Positions 25,531 to 34,354 of a stretch of 64,000 nt of DNA are shown here, one piece after another. Both the position numbers and the translations under genes were made by a program. The DNA lies in the NCBI RefSeq assembly GCF_014642875.1, contig NZ_BMJC01000003.1:978570-1042569 (forward strand). The letters run 5' to 3'. Every line of letters begins with the position of its first letter. Within the stretch, counting starts at the first letter, position 1. Below the pieces are notes generated by a model that was not told where the DNA came from, ran no database searches, and saw only the letters and a program-made list of their open reading frames with translations. This stretch comes from Puia dinghuensis. GTDB taxonomy: Bacteria > Bacteroidota > Bacteroidia > Chitinophagales > Chitinophagaceae.

Positions 25531-27504
25531 ATGAGCAAGAAAAATCTTTTCTTTTTGGCGCTGCTGGCCGGCGGCCAGGCAGCATTCGCCCAAACGTCCC
25601 GGGACACTACCGGGAAACAATTAGACCAGGTAGTCGTGACGGCTACCAAATACCCCGTCAAACAGGCGCTCACCGGGAAGGTGCTGGATGTCATCACGCG
25701 GGAGCAACTGGAGAAAAGCGGTGGCAAGCAATTGACGGAGATCCTGAACACACAGGCGGGTGTCGTCGTCTTAGGCGCGCAGAACACGCCCGGCACGAAC
25801 CAGGATATCTACCTGCAGGGCGCCGACGCCGGCAAGACGCTGATCCTGATCGACGGCATTCCGGCCTATGATCCTTCGGGGGTGACAACGGCATTCGACC
25901 TCAACCTGATCAATACTGACGAGGTTGAACGGATCGAGATCCTGAAAGGCAGCCAGTCCACGCTGTATGGCAGCGATGCCGTAGCCGGGGTCATCAACAT
26001 CATTACCAAAAAGGGTGGCGGTAAGCCCATCAATGCATCGGTCAGCGGGGCCGGGGGCAGCTATGGCACGTTCAAAGGTTCGGGCGGCATCGATGGCCAA
26101 CTGGGCAATACAGCTTACAATGTCCAGTATACCCATTTTCAGAGCAAAGGCGTTTCGGCAGCCTACGACACGACGGGCAAGGGCAATTTCGGCCGCAACG
26201 GCTTCAACGAGAACATCGTCCTTGCCAATATCAGCCAGCGGGTGAGCCGGAACTTCGGGCTTCGCGGCAATTTCCAGTACAGCCAATATACCAACAGCCT
26301 GGATTACGGCGCTTACACGGATGACAAGCACGACACCGGGCATAGCAAGAGCACCCAGGTGGGCATCGGCGGGGATTATGCGCTGGGGGCGGCTGTCCTG
26401 CATTTCAATTACAACTACAATACCGTCACCCGTAGCTACCTGGATGATTCTTCCATGCTGATCAGCCAGGGCGGATCGTATTCCTGGAGCCAGTTTACGG
26501 GCCGTTCGCATTACGCAGAACTGTACGGTAATCTCGCCGTATCCGATCACCTGGATGTCCTTGCGGGTGTCGATTATCGCAACCAGCGGCTAGACGAGTC
26601 GACCCTCTACATCTACCAGGACTATACCAACCCGGCATTGGAGGACGTCTCTGCGGGCAAACTAAGCCCCGACAGCTCGAAGGTGAGACAATTTGCCGCA
26701 TATGCATCGCTGTTGTTGAAGAACCTGCGCGGCTTCAACCTGGACATCGGCGGCCGCTATAACAGTTTTTCGCGGTACGGGAATGTCTTCACCTACTCCA
26801 TCAACCCTTCTTATGTGATCAACCGCCGGGTGAAGATCTTTGCCGATGTTTCCTCGGGCTTCTCGGCGCCCACACTCTATCAGCTATACTCGCCCTATCG
26901 CAACCCTTCCGGCAATCTCAACCCCGAGAAGACGGTAAGCGTCGAGAGCGGCATCCAGTATAGTGTTTCGCGGTTGAACCTGCGTGCGCTGTATTTCCGC
27001 CGCCATACAAAGGATAATATCGTCTTCTATACCGATGCCAGCTTCAACAGCTATTATATCAACCTCAACAAACAGGATGATCATGGTTTCGAGGTAGAGG
27101 CCAGCGGGAATGCAGGCCCATGGACATTTACAGCCAATTATACCTATACAGCGGGACAGGTCACAACGCCAGTGAACGGAAAGGACAGCACCTTTAATAA
27201 CCTGTATCTGCGGCCCAAGAACCTTGTCAACGCCAGCATCGGATTCCATGCCACAAAACAATTGTATCTGTCCGCAGCCCTTCGGACGGTGGGCAGCCGG
27301 ATAGCGGACATTTATTCCGGAACACGCGGGCAGCAGGATTCCTTTGCCTATTATACATTGGATGGCTATGCCGAATACCAGCTTTTCCGCTGGCTGAAGC
27401 TGTTTGGTGACGCGAAGAACATTACCGACCAGAAGTACTTCGATATCCCCGGCTATACGAGCCTTGGGTTTAATTTCATGGCGGGAATCAGCGTACATTT
27501 ATAA
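25531..27504 (+). CDS. btuB: Cobalamin TonB-dependent receptor BtuB
   Basis: A 657-residue outer-membrane receptor for B12 and other corrinoids. The signal peptide ends AAFAQ (residue 21), followed by TonB-box-like LDQVVVTATKYPVK. The plug (about 40-145) has GADAGKTLILIDGIP and IEILKGSQSTLYGSDAVAGVINIITKKG. The barrel ends FNFMAGISVHL. The frame extends 25 codons upstream, but ATG 25531 starts the signal peptide. It is controlled by the riboswitch and leads an operon for nucleotide-loop assembly. Confidence 0.93.
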   Translation: MSKKNLFFLALLAGGQAAFAQTSRDTTGKQLDQVVVTATKYPVKQALTGKVLDVITREQLEKSGGKQLTEILNTQAGVVVLGAQNTPGTNQDIYLQGADAGKTLILIDGIPAYDPSGVTTAFDLNLINTDEVERIEILKGSQSTLYGSDAVAGVINIITKKGGGKPINASVSGAGGSYGTFKGSGGIDGQLGNTAYNVQYTHFQSKGVSAAYDTTGKGNFGRNGFNENIVLANISQRVSRNFGLRGNFQYSQYTNSLDYGAYTDDKHDTGHSKSTQVGIGGDYALGAAVLHFNYNYNTVTRSYLDDSSMLISQGGSYSWSQFTGRSHYAELYGNLAVSDHLDVLAGVDYRNQRLDESTLYIYQDYTNPALEDVSAGKLSPDSSKVRQFAAYASLLLKNLRGFNLDIGGRYNSFSRYGNVFTYSINPSYVINRRVKIFADVSSGFSAPTLYQLYSPYRNPSGNLNPEKTVSVESGIQYSVSRLNLRALYFRRHTKDNIVFYTDASFNSYYINLNKQDDHGFEVEASGNAGPWTFTANYTYTAGQVTTPVNGKDSTFNNLYLRPKNLVNASIGFHATKQLYLSAALRTVGSRIADIYSGTRGQQDSFAYYTLDGYAEYQLFRWLKLFGDAKNITDQKYFDIPGYTSLGFNFMAGISVHL

Positions 27505-27508
27505 TATT

Positions 27509-28042
27509 ATGTCAGAAGCTATCACGAAGAAGCGTGCAAAAATGATCTTTATCACCGGCGGGGCGCGTAGCGGCAAGAGCCGCTACGCGCAGGAGCTGGC
27601 GCTGCAGCAGAGCAATACCCCCATCTATGTCGCCACGGCACGCATCTGGGATGCCGACTTCCGGCAAAGGGTAGACCGTCACCGGCATGACCGGGATGAG
27701 CGTTGGTCCCTGCTGGAAGAAGAGAAATTCCTTTCCCGTCTCTCCCTCGCGGGAAAGACAGCGGTGATCGACTGTGTCACGCTATGGATCACGAATTTCT
27801 TTGCCGATCTGCGTGCCGACATCGACGCCTGCCTGGCCGCCTGTGAGCAGGAGATCGAAGGGCTGTTACAGCAGGACGCCGTGCTGTTGGTGATCAGCAA
27901 CGAGATAGGCATGGGGATGCATGCGGATACGGAGGCAGGGAGGAAATTCACCGATCTGCAGGGTTGGGTAAATCAATCCCTTGCGGCGAAGGCGGATGAA
28001 GTTATCTTTATGGTCAGCGGGATACCGCTAAAGATAAAATAA
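27509..28042 (+). CDS. cobU: Adenosylcobinamide kinase / adenosylcobinamide-phosphate guanylyltransferase
   Basis: A 177-residue bifunctional enzyme that phosphorylates adenosylcobinamide and transfers GMP to it. The P-loop is [11 protein letters not shown] (16-26). [26 protein letters not shown] contains the guanylylated His region, and DCVTLWITN and [20 protein letters not shown] are typical. ATG 27509 lies 4 nt after the btuB stop; the longer frame upstream is a btuB shadow. Confidence 0.93.
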   Translation: MSEAITKKRAKMIFITGGARSGKSRYAQELALQQSNTPIYVATARIWDADFRQRVDRHRHDRDERWSLLEEEKFLSRLSLAGKTAVIDCVTLWITNFFADLRADIDACLAACEQEIEGLLQQDAVLLVISNEIGMGMHADTEAGRKFTDLQGWVNQSLAAKADEVIFMVSGIPLKIK

Positions 28043-28050
28043 GCAACAGT

Positions 28051-29103
28051 ATGCCAACAGGAATACAGACGACGCTGGGTGAGCAGCTGCAACACCTCGT
28101 CGACAACAAAACAAAACCACTGGGTGCGCTGGGAAGGCTGGAAGAGATAGCTCTACGGATAGGGCTTATCCAAGGCACGACACATCCGCAGCTGAACCGG
28201 CCCTATATCGTCGTCTTTGCCGGCGATCATGGTATTGCCGCCACGGGGCTTGTGAATCCCTATCCCCAGTCCGTAACGGCGCAGATGGTGTTGAACTTCG
28301 TCACCGGCGGGGCGGCCATCAATGTCTTTTGCCGGCAGCATCACCTCGGGCTCGCCGTGGTTGATGCCGGGATCAACTTCGACTTCGAGACCGGGCTATT
28401 CCCCGGAAAACTCATCTCGCAGAAGATAGGGTATGGAACGCGCAATTATCTCGAGACCGAAGCGATGAGTGCCGATGAGCTGACAAGGGCCCTCGAAGCA
28501 GGCAAACAGGTGGTGACCGATCTGTATGCCGGGGGCACCAACTGCATCGGCTTTGGCGAGATGGGCATCGGCAATACGTCGTCCGCTGCGCTGATCATGA
28601 GCTATATCACCGGTATTCCCGTGGAAGATTGTGTGGGTCGGGGCACGGGTGTGAATGATGAGCAGCTGCAATTGAAAAAAGAGACGCTGCGGCGGGTGTA
28701 CGACCGCTATTTGCCTGCTGTAACGGCGGCGGGTGGCGATGTTCGGGTCATCCTGCAGTGTGTCGGCGGGTTCGAGATCGCCATGATGACCGGCGCGTAT
28801 CTGAAGGCGGCCGAATTAAAGATGATCATCCTTGTCGACGGCTTTATCACTACTGCCGCCCTGTTGCTGGCGAAGCAGCTCAATCCCGCCGTAGTGGACT
28901 GTTGTTTCTTTTCGCATACCAGCGGGGAGCATGGTCATGTCGCGATGCTGGACTACCTGGGCGCCCGGCCGTTGTTGAGCCTGGGGATGCGCCTTGGGGA
29001 AGGGACGGGCGCAGCGATGGCTTATCCGCTGTTGCAATCCGCTGTCCTGTTCCTGCGGGAGATGGCGTCTTTCGAATCGGCGGGAGTGAGTAAAGCGGAA
29101 TAA
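28051..29103 (+). CDS. cobT: Nicotinate-nucleotide--dimethylbenzimidazole phosphoribosyltransferase
   Basis: A 350-residue enzyme that makes alpha-ribazole phosphate from nicotinate mononucleotide and dimethylbenzimidazole, providing the lower ligand of B12. Conserved segments are [58 protein letters not shown] and the C-terminal [17 protein letters not shown], which carries the catalytic glutamate. Follows cobU by 8 nt and precedes cobS. Confidence 0.95.
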   Translation: MPTGIQTTLGEQLQHLVDNKTKPLGALGRLEEIALRIGLIQGTTHPQLNRPYIVVFAGDHGIAATGLVNPYPQSVTAQMVLNFVTGGAAINVFCRQHHLGLAVVDAGINFDFETGLFPGKLISQKIGYGTRNYLETEAMSADELTRALEAGKQVVTDLYAGGTNCIGFGEMGIGNTSSAALIMSYITGIPVEDCVGRGTGVNDEQLQLKKETLRRVYDRYLPAVTAAGGDVRVILQCVGGFEIAMMTGAYLKAAELKMIILVDGFITTAALLLAKQLNPAVVDCCFFSHTSGEHGHVAMLDYLGARPLLSLGMRLGEGTGAAMAYPLLQSAVLFLREMASFESAGVSKAE

Positions 29104-29138
29104 TGAGCAGGGAGTTTTGATCAATAAAAGGCGGACGG

Positions 29139-29948
29139 ATGAACAAAGAATGGAAAGTATTTTTATCGGCCATCCAGTTTCTGACACGAATAAGAGTTCC
29201 GGCGGGTATCGACCACCGGGCGGAATATCTGCGGCAGGCGCCAAAGTATTTCCCGGTTGTCGGCTGGATCGTCGGGGCAGCCAGCGCCCTTTTCTTCCTG
29301 CTCTTTACCCGGTATATCTCGACAGATGCCGGCATCCTCGCCTCGATGGTCACCAGTCTGCTGGTGACGGGGGCCCTTCATGAGGATGGCTTTGCTGATG
29401 TCTGTGATGGATTTGGCGGAGGATGGACGAAGGAGAAGATCTTACAGATCATGAAGGACAGCCGCGTCGGCGCCTTTGGCGTCATCGGGCTGATCATGCT
29501 CTTTGGCAGCAAATATCTGTTGTTGAAAGAGCTGCCGGCCTTCCTCCCGGAGGCGGGGCAGACGTCGCGGCTTATCTTTTATCACTATCGTTATTTTATT
29601 CTTGCGCTTATTGCGGCACATAGCGTCAGCCGGCTGATGGCCGTGCTGGTGATGCAGGCGGGCACCTATGTTAGTGACCCCAGCCAAAGCAAGTCCATTT
29701 CGATGACGAGCCAGCGGCTTTCGGCCGGGAGCATAGGCCTTGCTATCCTGTTTGCGCTGGCGCCCTTTGCGCTTTTACCCTGGCCCTATCTGCTCACCGT
29801 CATACCCGCCCTTTATGTCACCAGTGCCTTGTACCAGTATTTCTATCGCTGGATCGGCGGATATACGGGGGATTGTCTTGGCGCCGTTCAACAGGTGACG
29901 GAAATCGTTATTTACCTCGGATTTGTGGTTGTTTGGCGGTATTTTTAG
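29139..29948 (+). CDS. cobS: Adenosylcobinamide-GDP ribazoletransferase
   Basis: A 269-residue integral membrane enzyme that joins adenosylcobinamide-GDP with alpha-ribazole (phosphate) to complete cobalamin. The acidic active-site motif is LHEDGFADVCDGFGGG (about 80-95), followed by KILQIMKDSRVGAFG. FLTRIRVP near the N-terminus and about seven membrane helices agree with the family. It stands 35 bp after cobT. Confidence 0.94.
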   Translation: MNKEWKVFLSAIQFLTRIRVPAGIDHRAEYLRQAPKYFPVVGWIVGAASALFFLLFTRYISTDAGILASMVTSLLVTGALHEDGFADVCDGFGGGWTKEKILQIMKDSRVGAFGVIGLIMLFGSKYLLLKELPAFLPEAGQTSRLIFYHYRYFILALIAAHSVSRLMAVLVMQAGTYVSDPSQSKSISMTSQRLSAGSIGLAILFALAPFALLPWPYLLTVIPALYVTSALYQYFYRWIGGYTGDCLGAVQQVTEIVIYLGFVVVWRYF

Positions 29949-29990
29949 GGCGGCGGCCGCCGCCAAAGGAGGCCGCCAGACATCAGCGCT

Positions 29991-30662
29991 ATGCGGGACA
30001 TCTATCTAATACGACATACGACCCCCGACGTCGCCAAAGGCATTTGCTACGGCCAGACGGATCTCGGGGTAACTTCGAGCTTTGAGGAAGAGACGGAAGT
30101 TATCCGCGGATGCCTGCCGACGACCGTGAGTACCGTATATAGCAGTCCGTTACAGCGTTGTTCGCTATTGGCGGAGCGGCTTTTTCCCGGCGGCCAGTTG
30201 CTCTTGCGGGAGCATTTGATGGAGATCGATTGCGGCCAGTGGGAGATGAAGGCCTGGGATCAGCTGCCAAAGGAGGAGGTGGACCCGTGGATGGCGGATT
30301 TTGTGAACATCCGGATTCCCGGCGGGGAGAGTTATCTCGATCTGCATGGGCGGGTGGGCCGGTGTTGGGAAGAGATTGTAGCGGCGGCGCGTGTTTTGCC
30401 GGGCGGGCCGGAGGCTGGTGCGGGCGGACGCAGTGGGGCTATTGCCGTGGTGGCCCATGGCGGCGTGATCCGAAGTATTCTTGCGGGCATGACGGGCACG
30501 CCGCTGATCGACAGCTTTAAAGCATTCTCCTTACATTATGGATGCGTGATCAGGGTCCGGCGGGAAGAGGACGGCCTGGTGCATACCATCCTGTCGAACC
30601 CGGCTCCGGCGGAGAAAGAGCAGCACAAACCCAGCAGTTTTTATACAAGATCGAGCCTATGA
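29991..30662 (+). CDS. cobC: Alpha-ribazole phosphatase, histidine phosphatase family
   Basis: A 223-residue histidine phosphatase with the catalytic LIRHTTPDVAKGICYGQTDLGV at the N-terminus (RH motif at about residues 7-8), SSPLQRCSLLAERL, EIDCGQWEMKAWDQL and VVAHGGVIRSIL with the second catalytic His. Function as alpha-ribazole-5'-phosphate phosphatase is inferred from its place after cobS. The region around residue 140-150 (GGPEAGAGGRSG) is a Gly-rich insertion. The stop overlaps the start of marC (ATGA). Confidence 0.9.
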   Translation: MRDIYLIRHTTPDVAKGICYGQTDLGVTSSFEEETEVIRGCLPTTVSTVYSSPLQRCSLLAERLFPGGQLLLREHLMEIDCGQWEMKAWDQLPKEEVDPWMADFVNIRIPGGESYLDLHGRVGRCWEEIVAAARVLPGGPEAGAGGRSGAIAVVAHGGVIRSILAGMTGTPLIDSFKAFSLHYGCVIRVRREEDGLVHTILSNPAPAEKEQHKPSSFYTRSSL

Positions 30663-31243
30663 AACTGAATTTCGACTTCAATCAATTGCTCACGGTGACC
30701 TTCACCTTATTTGCCGTCATCGATATCATCGGCAGTATTCCGCTGTTACATGCCTTGAAGAAGAAGCTCGGCGGGCTGCATGAAGGTAAGGCAACCCTAA
30801 TATCGGGCGCTCTCATGGTGCTGTTTCTCTTCGGCGGGGAGCAGTTTCTGCGGATATTGGGTGTAGATCAACGGTCGTTTGCGGTAGGCGGCTCCATCGT
30901 GATCTTTATCCTTGGGCTGGAGATGGTGTTGGGAATAGAACTCTTTAAAAGCGAGCCGGATTCGAAGGCCAGTGTCGTCGTGCCGATAGCTTTCCCGCTG
31001 ATAGCCGGGTCGGGTACGCTGACGACCATTATGTCGCTAAAGGCCAACTATGAGACGACGACGGTGTTGCTGGGGATCATCGTCAATCTGATCTTTATCT
31101 TCATTGTTCTCAAGTCGATGGACTTCATTGAAAGGATGCTTGGGCCCGCGGGAATGATCGCCATCCGAAAATTTTTTGGGGTGATCCTGCTGGCGATAGC
31201 GGTTAAGATATTCAGTACTAATCTGCGGGGATTGTTGAAATAA
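30659..31243 (+). CDS. MarC-family (UPF0056) membrane protein
   Basis: A 194-residue six-helix membrane protein of the MarC/NAAT family. It has FTLFAVIDIIGSIPLLHALKKK near the N-terminus and VVPIAFPLIAGSGTLTTIMSL in the middle, both family hallmarks. Family function is poorly defined; MarC of E. coli was wrongly linked to drug resistance. Translationally coupled to cobC by ATGA, so it rides on the B12 operon, but a role in B12 metabolism is only an inference from position. Confidence 0.85.
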   Translation: MKLNFDFNQLLTVTFTLFAVIDIIGSIPLLHALKKKLGGLHEGKATLISGALMVLFLFGGEQFLRILGVDQRSFAVGGSIVIFILGLEMVLGIELFKSEPDSKASVVVPIAFPLIAGSGTLTTIMSLKANYETTTVLLGIIVNLIFIFIVLKSMDFIERMLGPAGMIAIRKFFGVILLAIAVKIFSTNLRGLLK

Positions 31244-31248
31244 TTGCA

Positions 31249-31256
31249 TAATTTTG
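31249..31256 (+). promoter_or_regulatory. -7 element for tRNA-Arg
   Basis: TAATTTTG matches TAnnTTTG fully, 37 nt before the tRNA. A hairpin (TCCCCC 31272-31277 with GGGGGA 31285-31290) lies between it and the mature tRNA. Confidence 0.45.
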
Positions 31257-31292
31257 CCCTCCCTCGGCCGGTCCCCCCGGTTTTGGGGGATT

Positions 31293-31364
31293 GGTCCTGT
31301 AGTACAATGGATAGTATAAGGGTCTCCGAAGCCCTGGATTCCAGTTCGATTCTGGACGGGACCA
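31293..31364 (+). tRNA. tRNA-Arg (anticodon CCG)
   Basis: A 72-nt cloverleaf. The acceptor stem GGTCCTG/CGGGACC has one G-T pair. The D-arm has GTAC/GTAT, the anticodon stem is AGGGT/GCCCT with loop CTCCGAA (anticodon CCG, reads CGG), and the T-arm is TCCAG-TTCGATT-CTGGA. The discriminator is A and CCA is not encoded. A U-rich terminator follows 6 nt later. The AT-rich island starts directly after, so this tRNA is a plausible integration target. Confidence 0.93.
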
Positions 31365-31370
31365 CACTAA

Positions 31371-31402
31371 AACTTCATAATTTATTGATTATGAGGTTTT
31401 TT
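31371..31402 (+). terminator. Terminator after tRNA-Arg
   Basis: AACTTCATAAT (31371-31381) pairs with ATTATGAGGTT (31388-31398) with one G-T wobble and a TTATTG-like loop, followed by T-rich sequence. Confidence 0.85.
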
Positions 31403-31409
31403 ATTATAG

Positions 31410-31432
31410 GGGTACAACAAAAGGGTACAACA
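31410..31432. repeat. 10-bp direct repeat next to tRNA-Arg
   Basis: GGGTACAACA occurs at 31410-31419 and 31423-31432, separated by AAA. Short direct repeats at the edge of a tRNA-linked island could be arm-type binding sites of a lost tyrosine integrase; no integrase gene is present, so this is only a suggestion. Confidence 0.4.
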
Positions 31433-31471
31433 TTTTTGAAGCATTCTACCTTTGCCGAGTAAAAAAGGCCA

Positions 31472-31777
31472 CTACGCAAATTTTGGGGTTTCATCTTCTT
31501 TGATTTGAAGCATTTTCTCAACGATGTCTGGCCCATAGGGGGACTGAACCGCTTCCTCTTTGATCAAATCTTTACCATTTTTAGAAACGGAATAAGTGTG
31601 TGTAAGTACATAATTCCCATTCATAAATTTCAATTCTGGGTACTGTGGTAATTCGATTCCACCTTTTGCATGAATCAGAATTGAGTTGATGTGGGTTTGA
31701 GATCCATCAAATTCAAGATTGAATTGAACTTCAATGCTACCTTCAGGATAATCAAGTTGTATTCTGCGATGACTCAT
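31472..31777 (-). CDS. Hypothetical protein, AT-rich island
   Basis: A 101-residue protein beginning MSHRRIQLDYPEGSIEVQFNLEF. It has no signal peptide or membrane helix. Alternating hydrophobic residues suggest a mainly beta structure, with a helical C-terminus (DIVEKMLQIKE). I do not recognise a family. Codon use is AT-rich, unlike the core genes. It lies downstream of the zinc-ribbon gene (35 bp), so both may be co-transcribed. Confidence 0.6.
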   Translation of the reverse strand: MSHRRIQLDYPEGSIEVQFNLEFDGSQTHINSILIHAKGGIELPQYPELKFMNGNYVLTHTYSVSKNGKDLIKEEAVQSPYGPDIVEKMLQIKEDETPKFA

Positions 31778-31812
31778 AAAATTTTCTTTGTACTAAGTAA
31801 ATATTCAAATTA

Positions 31813-32040
31813 CTAATTGATTTTGTTCCAAGAATGAGTTCCTCCCGAAGGACAATTTAAGCTACTTGGGGTGGCTGAAGCTTTAACTAACGTCGAGCAG
31901 TTTTTACATTGATAGCTATGAGATCCTACTTGTCCTAAATTCGACCAACTATGAGTCCCTTTAGATGGACAATTCAAACTGCTTGGAGTCGAATTCCCTT
32001 GAACAAGCGTCTTACATTTTCTGCATTGGTAATTATTCAT
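31813..32040 (-). CDS. Tandem zinc-ribbon-like small protein
   Basis: A 75-residue protein made of two copies of a 39-residue unit. Each unit has C-x2-C-x14-C-x5-H: C6, C9, C24, H30 and C45, C48, C63, H69, in the pattern YQCxxCxTLV followed by TPSSLNCPSxGTHSW. This predicts two CCCH zinc-binding ribbons. The two copies are nearly identical in the TPSSLNCPS block. I recognise the repeat style from uncharacterised small proteins but no function is known. AT-rich, part of the island. Confidence 0.7.
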   Translation of the reverse strand: MNNYQCRKCKTLVQGNSTPSSLNCPSKGTHSWSNLGQVGSHSYQCKNCSTLVKASATPSSLNCPSGGTHSWNKIN

Positions 32041-32181
32041 AATAATTGACTTTTATAATTTAATCTACTTCTTTTCGGGTTTAATTACGTTCAATTCGAA
32101 TTTTTCTTTCGCCTAGGACGCTTGTAAATACTGGATTTTAAAAAAAGGCGCCAAGAAGACCAAAATATTTTTCGAAAGGAC

Positions 32182-32212
32182 TTGCTCAAAATAAAAACGC
32201 GTATTACCTTTG
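32182..32212 (+). promoter_or_regulatory. Consensus promoter in AT-rich island
   Basis: TTG (32182-32184), 20 nt, then TACCTTTG (32205-32212): full match in sequence and spacing. The predicted start near 32219 leaves a leader of about 135 nt before the 73-residue gene. The 300-bp gap 32041-32354 holds this promoter and the leader; a leftward frame across it (32091-32300) is not convincing. Confidence 0.7.
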
Positions 32213-32354
32213 CGTTGCCTTTGAAGGTAAACGATAAGGAACCGTTAGAAAGCCTTCTCCTTCTGCGAAGATACCGCATAACAAACTCCCCGTTTAACAC
32301 TGCTAAGACGAGACTTTGCCAGGTCTTTTTCTAAAACTCACAATTACTTTTGTT

Positions 32355-32576
32355 ATGAAAGCTATCAAATTAAAGAAAGATGGTACCCCCGATTTGCGTC
32401 AATTCCCTAAAGCTGTGAGGGACATGATCAAGGCTGAACAATCCAGAAAGGCAACGAATGAAATGGATCTTATTAGGCAAATATTAGAGAAGGACTCCAT
32501 TACGATGGACGATCTGAATAGGATGAAGCAGGTCGGGACGCACTCCGTCTTCCAGGTAAAGGTTAATGCAGCTTAA
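32355..32576 (+). CDS. Orphan 73-residue hypothetical protein
   Basis: Begins MKAIKLKKDGTPDLRQFPKAVRD; highly charged, with predicted helices (MDLIRQILEKD, TMDDLNRMKQV) and no membrane segment. I do not recognise a family. The unit is clearly expressed in design: consensus promoter, about 135-nt leader, ATG 32355, and a perfect terminator 26 nt after the stop. A second TAnnTTTG match (TACTTTTG, 32345-32352) lies 2 nt before the ATG and is too close to be its promoter unless the mRNA is leaderless. It is the only rightward gene in this part of the island. Confidence 0.65.
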   Translation: MKAIKLKKDGTPDLRQFPKAVRDMIKAEQSRKATNEMDLIRQILEKDSITMDDLNRMKQVGTHSVFQVKVNAA

Positions 32577-32601
32577 TTAGCTGACCCCTATATCATTAAT
32601 G

Positions 32602-32626
32602 CCCCGACTATTTGTCGGGGTTTTTT
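32602..32626 (+). terminator. Rho-independent terminator after 73-residue gene
   Basis: CCCCGAC (32602-32608), loop TATTT, GTCGGGG (32614-32620), then six T. Confidence 0.95.
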
Positions 32627-32699
32627 ACTTATATCCAATGGAATAGTTGAGCACTTGGGATAAACAAATTTTAGTAGCATTATCTGTAATACTCGTCTC

Positions 32700-32984
32700 T
32701 TATGCGGTATAGTCAACAACATTCCATAATAACCTTCCTAAGGCTATTTTTAAAAATGGCTGGAACAATAGCGCAAGCATAATAAATGTTATTCTCCCGA
32801 TTTCTGAGCCTTTTTTGTATGCTTCAATTGCCAACAACGTAAAGCCCGCCAGGGCGAAAAAAGGAACTATCTGGTAAAATCCGTAGGGCATTTTTGCAAG
32901 ACAAACAAAAAACAAAACAGAAAGCAAAAGTTTAATTGCCTTATAAATCATATCATTTTTAGTTTCTTTTTTCGTCAGGATCAT
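32700..32984 (-). CDS. DUF6804-like small membrane protein
   Basis: A 94-residue protein with three predicted membrane helices. It has KMPYGFYQIVPFFALAGFTLLAIEAYKKG in the centre and ALLFQPFLKIALGRLLWNVVD at the end, the pattern of small Bacteroidota membrane proteins of the DUF6804 type (recognition from memory). ATG 32984 lies 7 nt after the stop of the J-domain gene; a TTG at 32999 would overlap it. Third gene of the leftward membrane operon. Confidence 0.65.
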   Translation of the reverse strand: MILTKKETKNDMIYKAIKLLLSVLFFVCLAKMPYGFYQIVPFFALAGFTLLAIEAYKKGSEIGRITFIMLALLFQPFLKIALGRLLWNVVDYTA

Positions 32985-32991
32985 TACAATT

Positions 32992-34332
32992 CTATCCAAT
33001 CGAATACCCTAATAGTATCTCCATTGCCTTAAAAAAGAATTGTCTGTTACATAAGTTGAGTAAAGGTATTACGTCTTCGTTTCCCGATTTAAAGAAGAAA
33101 AGGGTCCTTTCAAAGTTCTTGTGTTGTATTCTTAATTCGTTACCCTTCGTGTACATTCTCTTTATCTCATTAAAATTATAAGTGAACTGTTCGCTTTTGC
33201 CTTTAATGAAAGTGATTTTGCCAATTCCTAGCTTGATGTATTCTTGGTATTTGTTTTTCTCATGGGAATATAAACTGAAAGTAATATACCCTTGCATTTG
33301 TAGCATTTGCTCTAGGCGATCTAACAAATATACAGTCCAATATTTTTCTGAGGTCCTATAGAAATTAAGTAGAGATGGTTGCAGCTTAACGTCAGTCTTT
33401 TTGTTGTACTGGCCATCCCCGGTGTAAATTACTTTTCCAGATCGTCTGTCTAGCCAAACGTAAAGATAGTCCGTATGTTGATACACGTAGTTTCGAAGAT
33501 GATCGATTTGATAAACGTAAACGTCCGTTACATCGTTAAAATTTACTTCATACGATACGTCAATGTTTTCTCTTGAGTCTTCACAACCAAACTCAGCAAA
33601 TCCATTAACACCAACAAACAAGTTTGAATGCTTAAACTTATTTCCTTTATCCTTAATCCAAATCATTAAAATAGAGGGTGCCGCAAACCAAATTCCGATC
33701 CAGATGGGGTCAGAAAGTCTACCAATGAAGAAAATGGCAGTGCCAATTAGTAGTCCATATGCAATGCCTACAAGAATACGTTTAGTTTTTTGAATGGTTG
33801 ACAGGGGTTGGGTGCCCTTGATTAAATCAGAAAAGCCGCATATGAGTTTGCCGACTCTTTGCGGAAGTCTGAAAAACTCTAGTTGATCGGATAGTTTGTC
33901 TCCCCCAAAATTATATATCGGATTAAATTGCGGGGTCTCTTGCAATTCTCTGTCATAAGAGGAATAAAATTGCTTGTATGGATCATATCTGAATTTTTCC
34001 TCGTCTCGCCTCTCCTTTTCAGATTTTTGCTGATTCTCAGAGCGCTCATTTTTTTTGTTCTCTTGCTTCTTCTGCTCGGTATATTGGGTGTTATCGTTTG
34101 AGCCATTATTTCCGAATTGCTGTCGATAAATTGTATCGAATTGATCACGCTTTTCTGGGTCAATTAGATTATCATACGCATCTTTTATTTCTAAGAATTT
34201 TTTTAAGTAGTATGGGTCACTAAAATTTTTGTCCGGATGGTATTTAATAGCATTTAAGCGATATGCTTTTTTGATTTGCTCCTCCGTGGCATTAAGTTCA
34301 ATGCCTAGAATTTCGTAGTAATTAATAGTCAT
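32992..34332 (-). CDS. Membrane-anchored J-domain protein
   Basis: A 446-residue protein with an N-terminal DnaJ domain (residues 3-68; YYEILGIELNATEEQIKKAYR and the intact HPD at 32-34), then a Gln/Lys/Glu-rich linker (about 75-125). Two membrane helices follow (about 186-204 and 208-226), then a ~210-residue C-terminal domain of unknown fold (starts KFKHSNLFVGVNGFAEFGCED). The J-domain should stimulate an Hsp70 ATPase, recruiting DnaK to the membrane. No Hsp70 gene is adjacent. The ATG is 22 nt after the stop of the upstream four-helix protein gene. AT-rich codon use. Confidence 0.75.
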   Translation of the reverse strand: MTINYYEILGIELNATEEQIKKAYRLNAIKYHPDKNFSDPYYLKKFLEIKDAYDNLIDPEKRDQFDTIYRQQFGNNGSNDNTQYTEQKKQENKKNERSENQQKSEKERRDEEKFRYDPYKQFYSSYDRELQETPQFNPIYNFGGDKLSDQLEFFRLPQRVGKLICGFSDLIKGTQPLSTIQKTKRILVGIAYGLLIGTAIFFIGRLSDPIWIGIWFAAPSILMIWIKDKGNKFKHSNLFVGVNGFAEFGCEDSRENIDVSYEVNFNDVTDVYVYQIDHLRNYVYQHTDYLYVWLDRRSGKVIYTGDGQYNKKTDVKLQPSLLNFYRTSEKYWTVYLLDRLEQMLQMQGYITFSLYSHEKNKYQEYIKLGIGKITFIKGKSEQFTYNFNEIKRMYTKGNELRIQHKNFERTLFFFKSGNEDVIPLLNLCNRQFFFKAMEILLGYSIG

Positions 34333-34354
34333 TGGTAAGGGGTTAAGAAAATTA

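Noticed and set aside
26015..27498. Antisense frames inside btuB (for example 26884-27498, 25771-26550)
   Set aside because: GC-rich antisense shadows; btuB is well supported by plug and barrel motifs.
32091..32300. 69-codon leftward frame, very basic
   Set aside because: It runs through a consensus promoter and leader of the rightward 73-residue gene and shows no protein family features.
32345..32352. TACTTTTG as promoter for the 73-residue gene
   Set aside because: A full -7 match but only 2 nt from the ATG; the upstream promoter at 32182-32212 has both elements and correct spacing.
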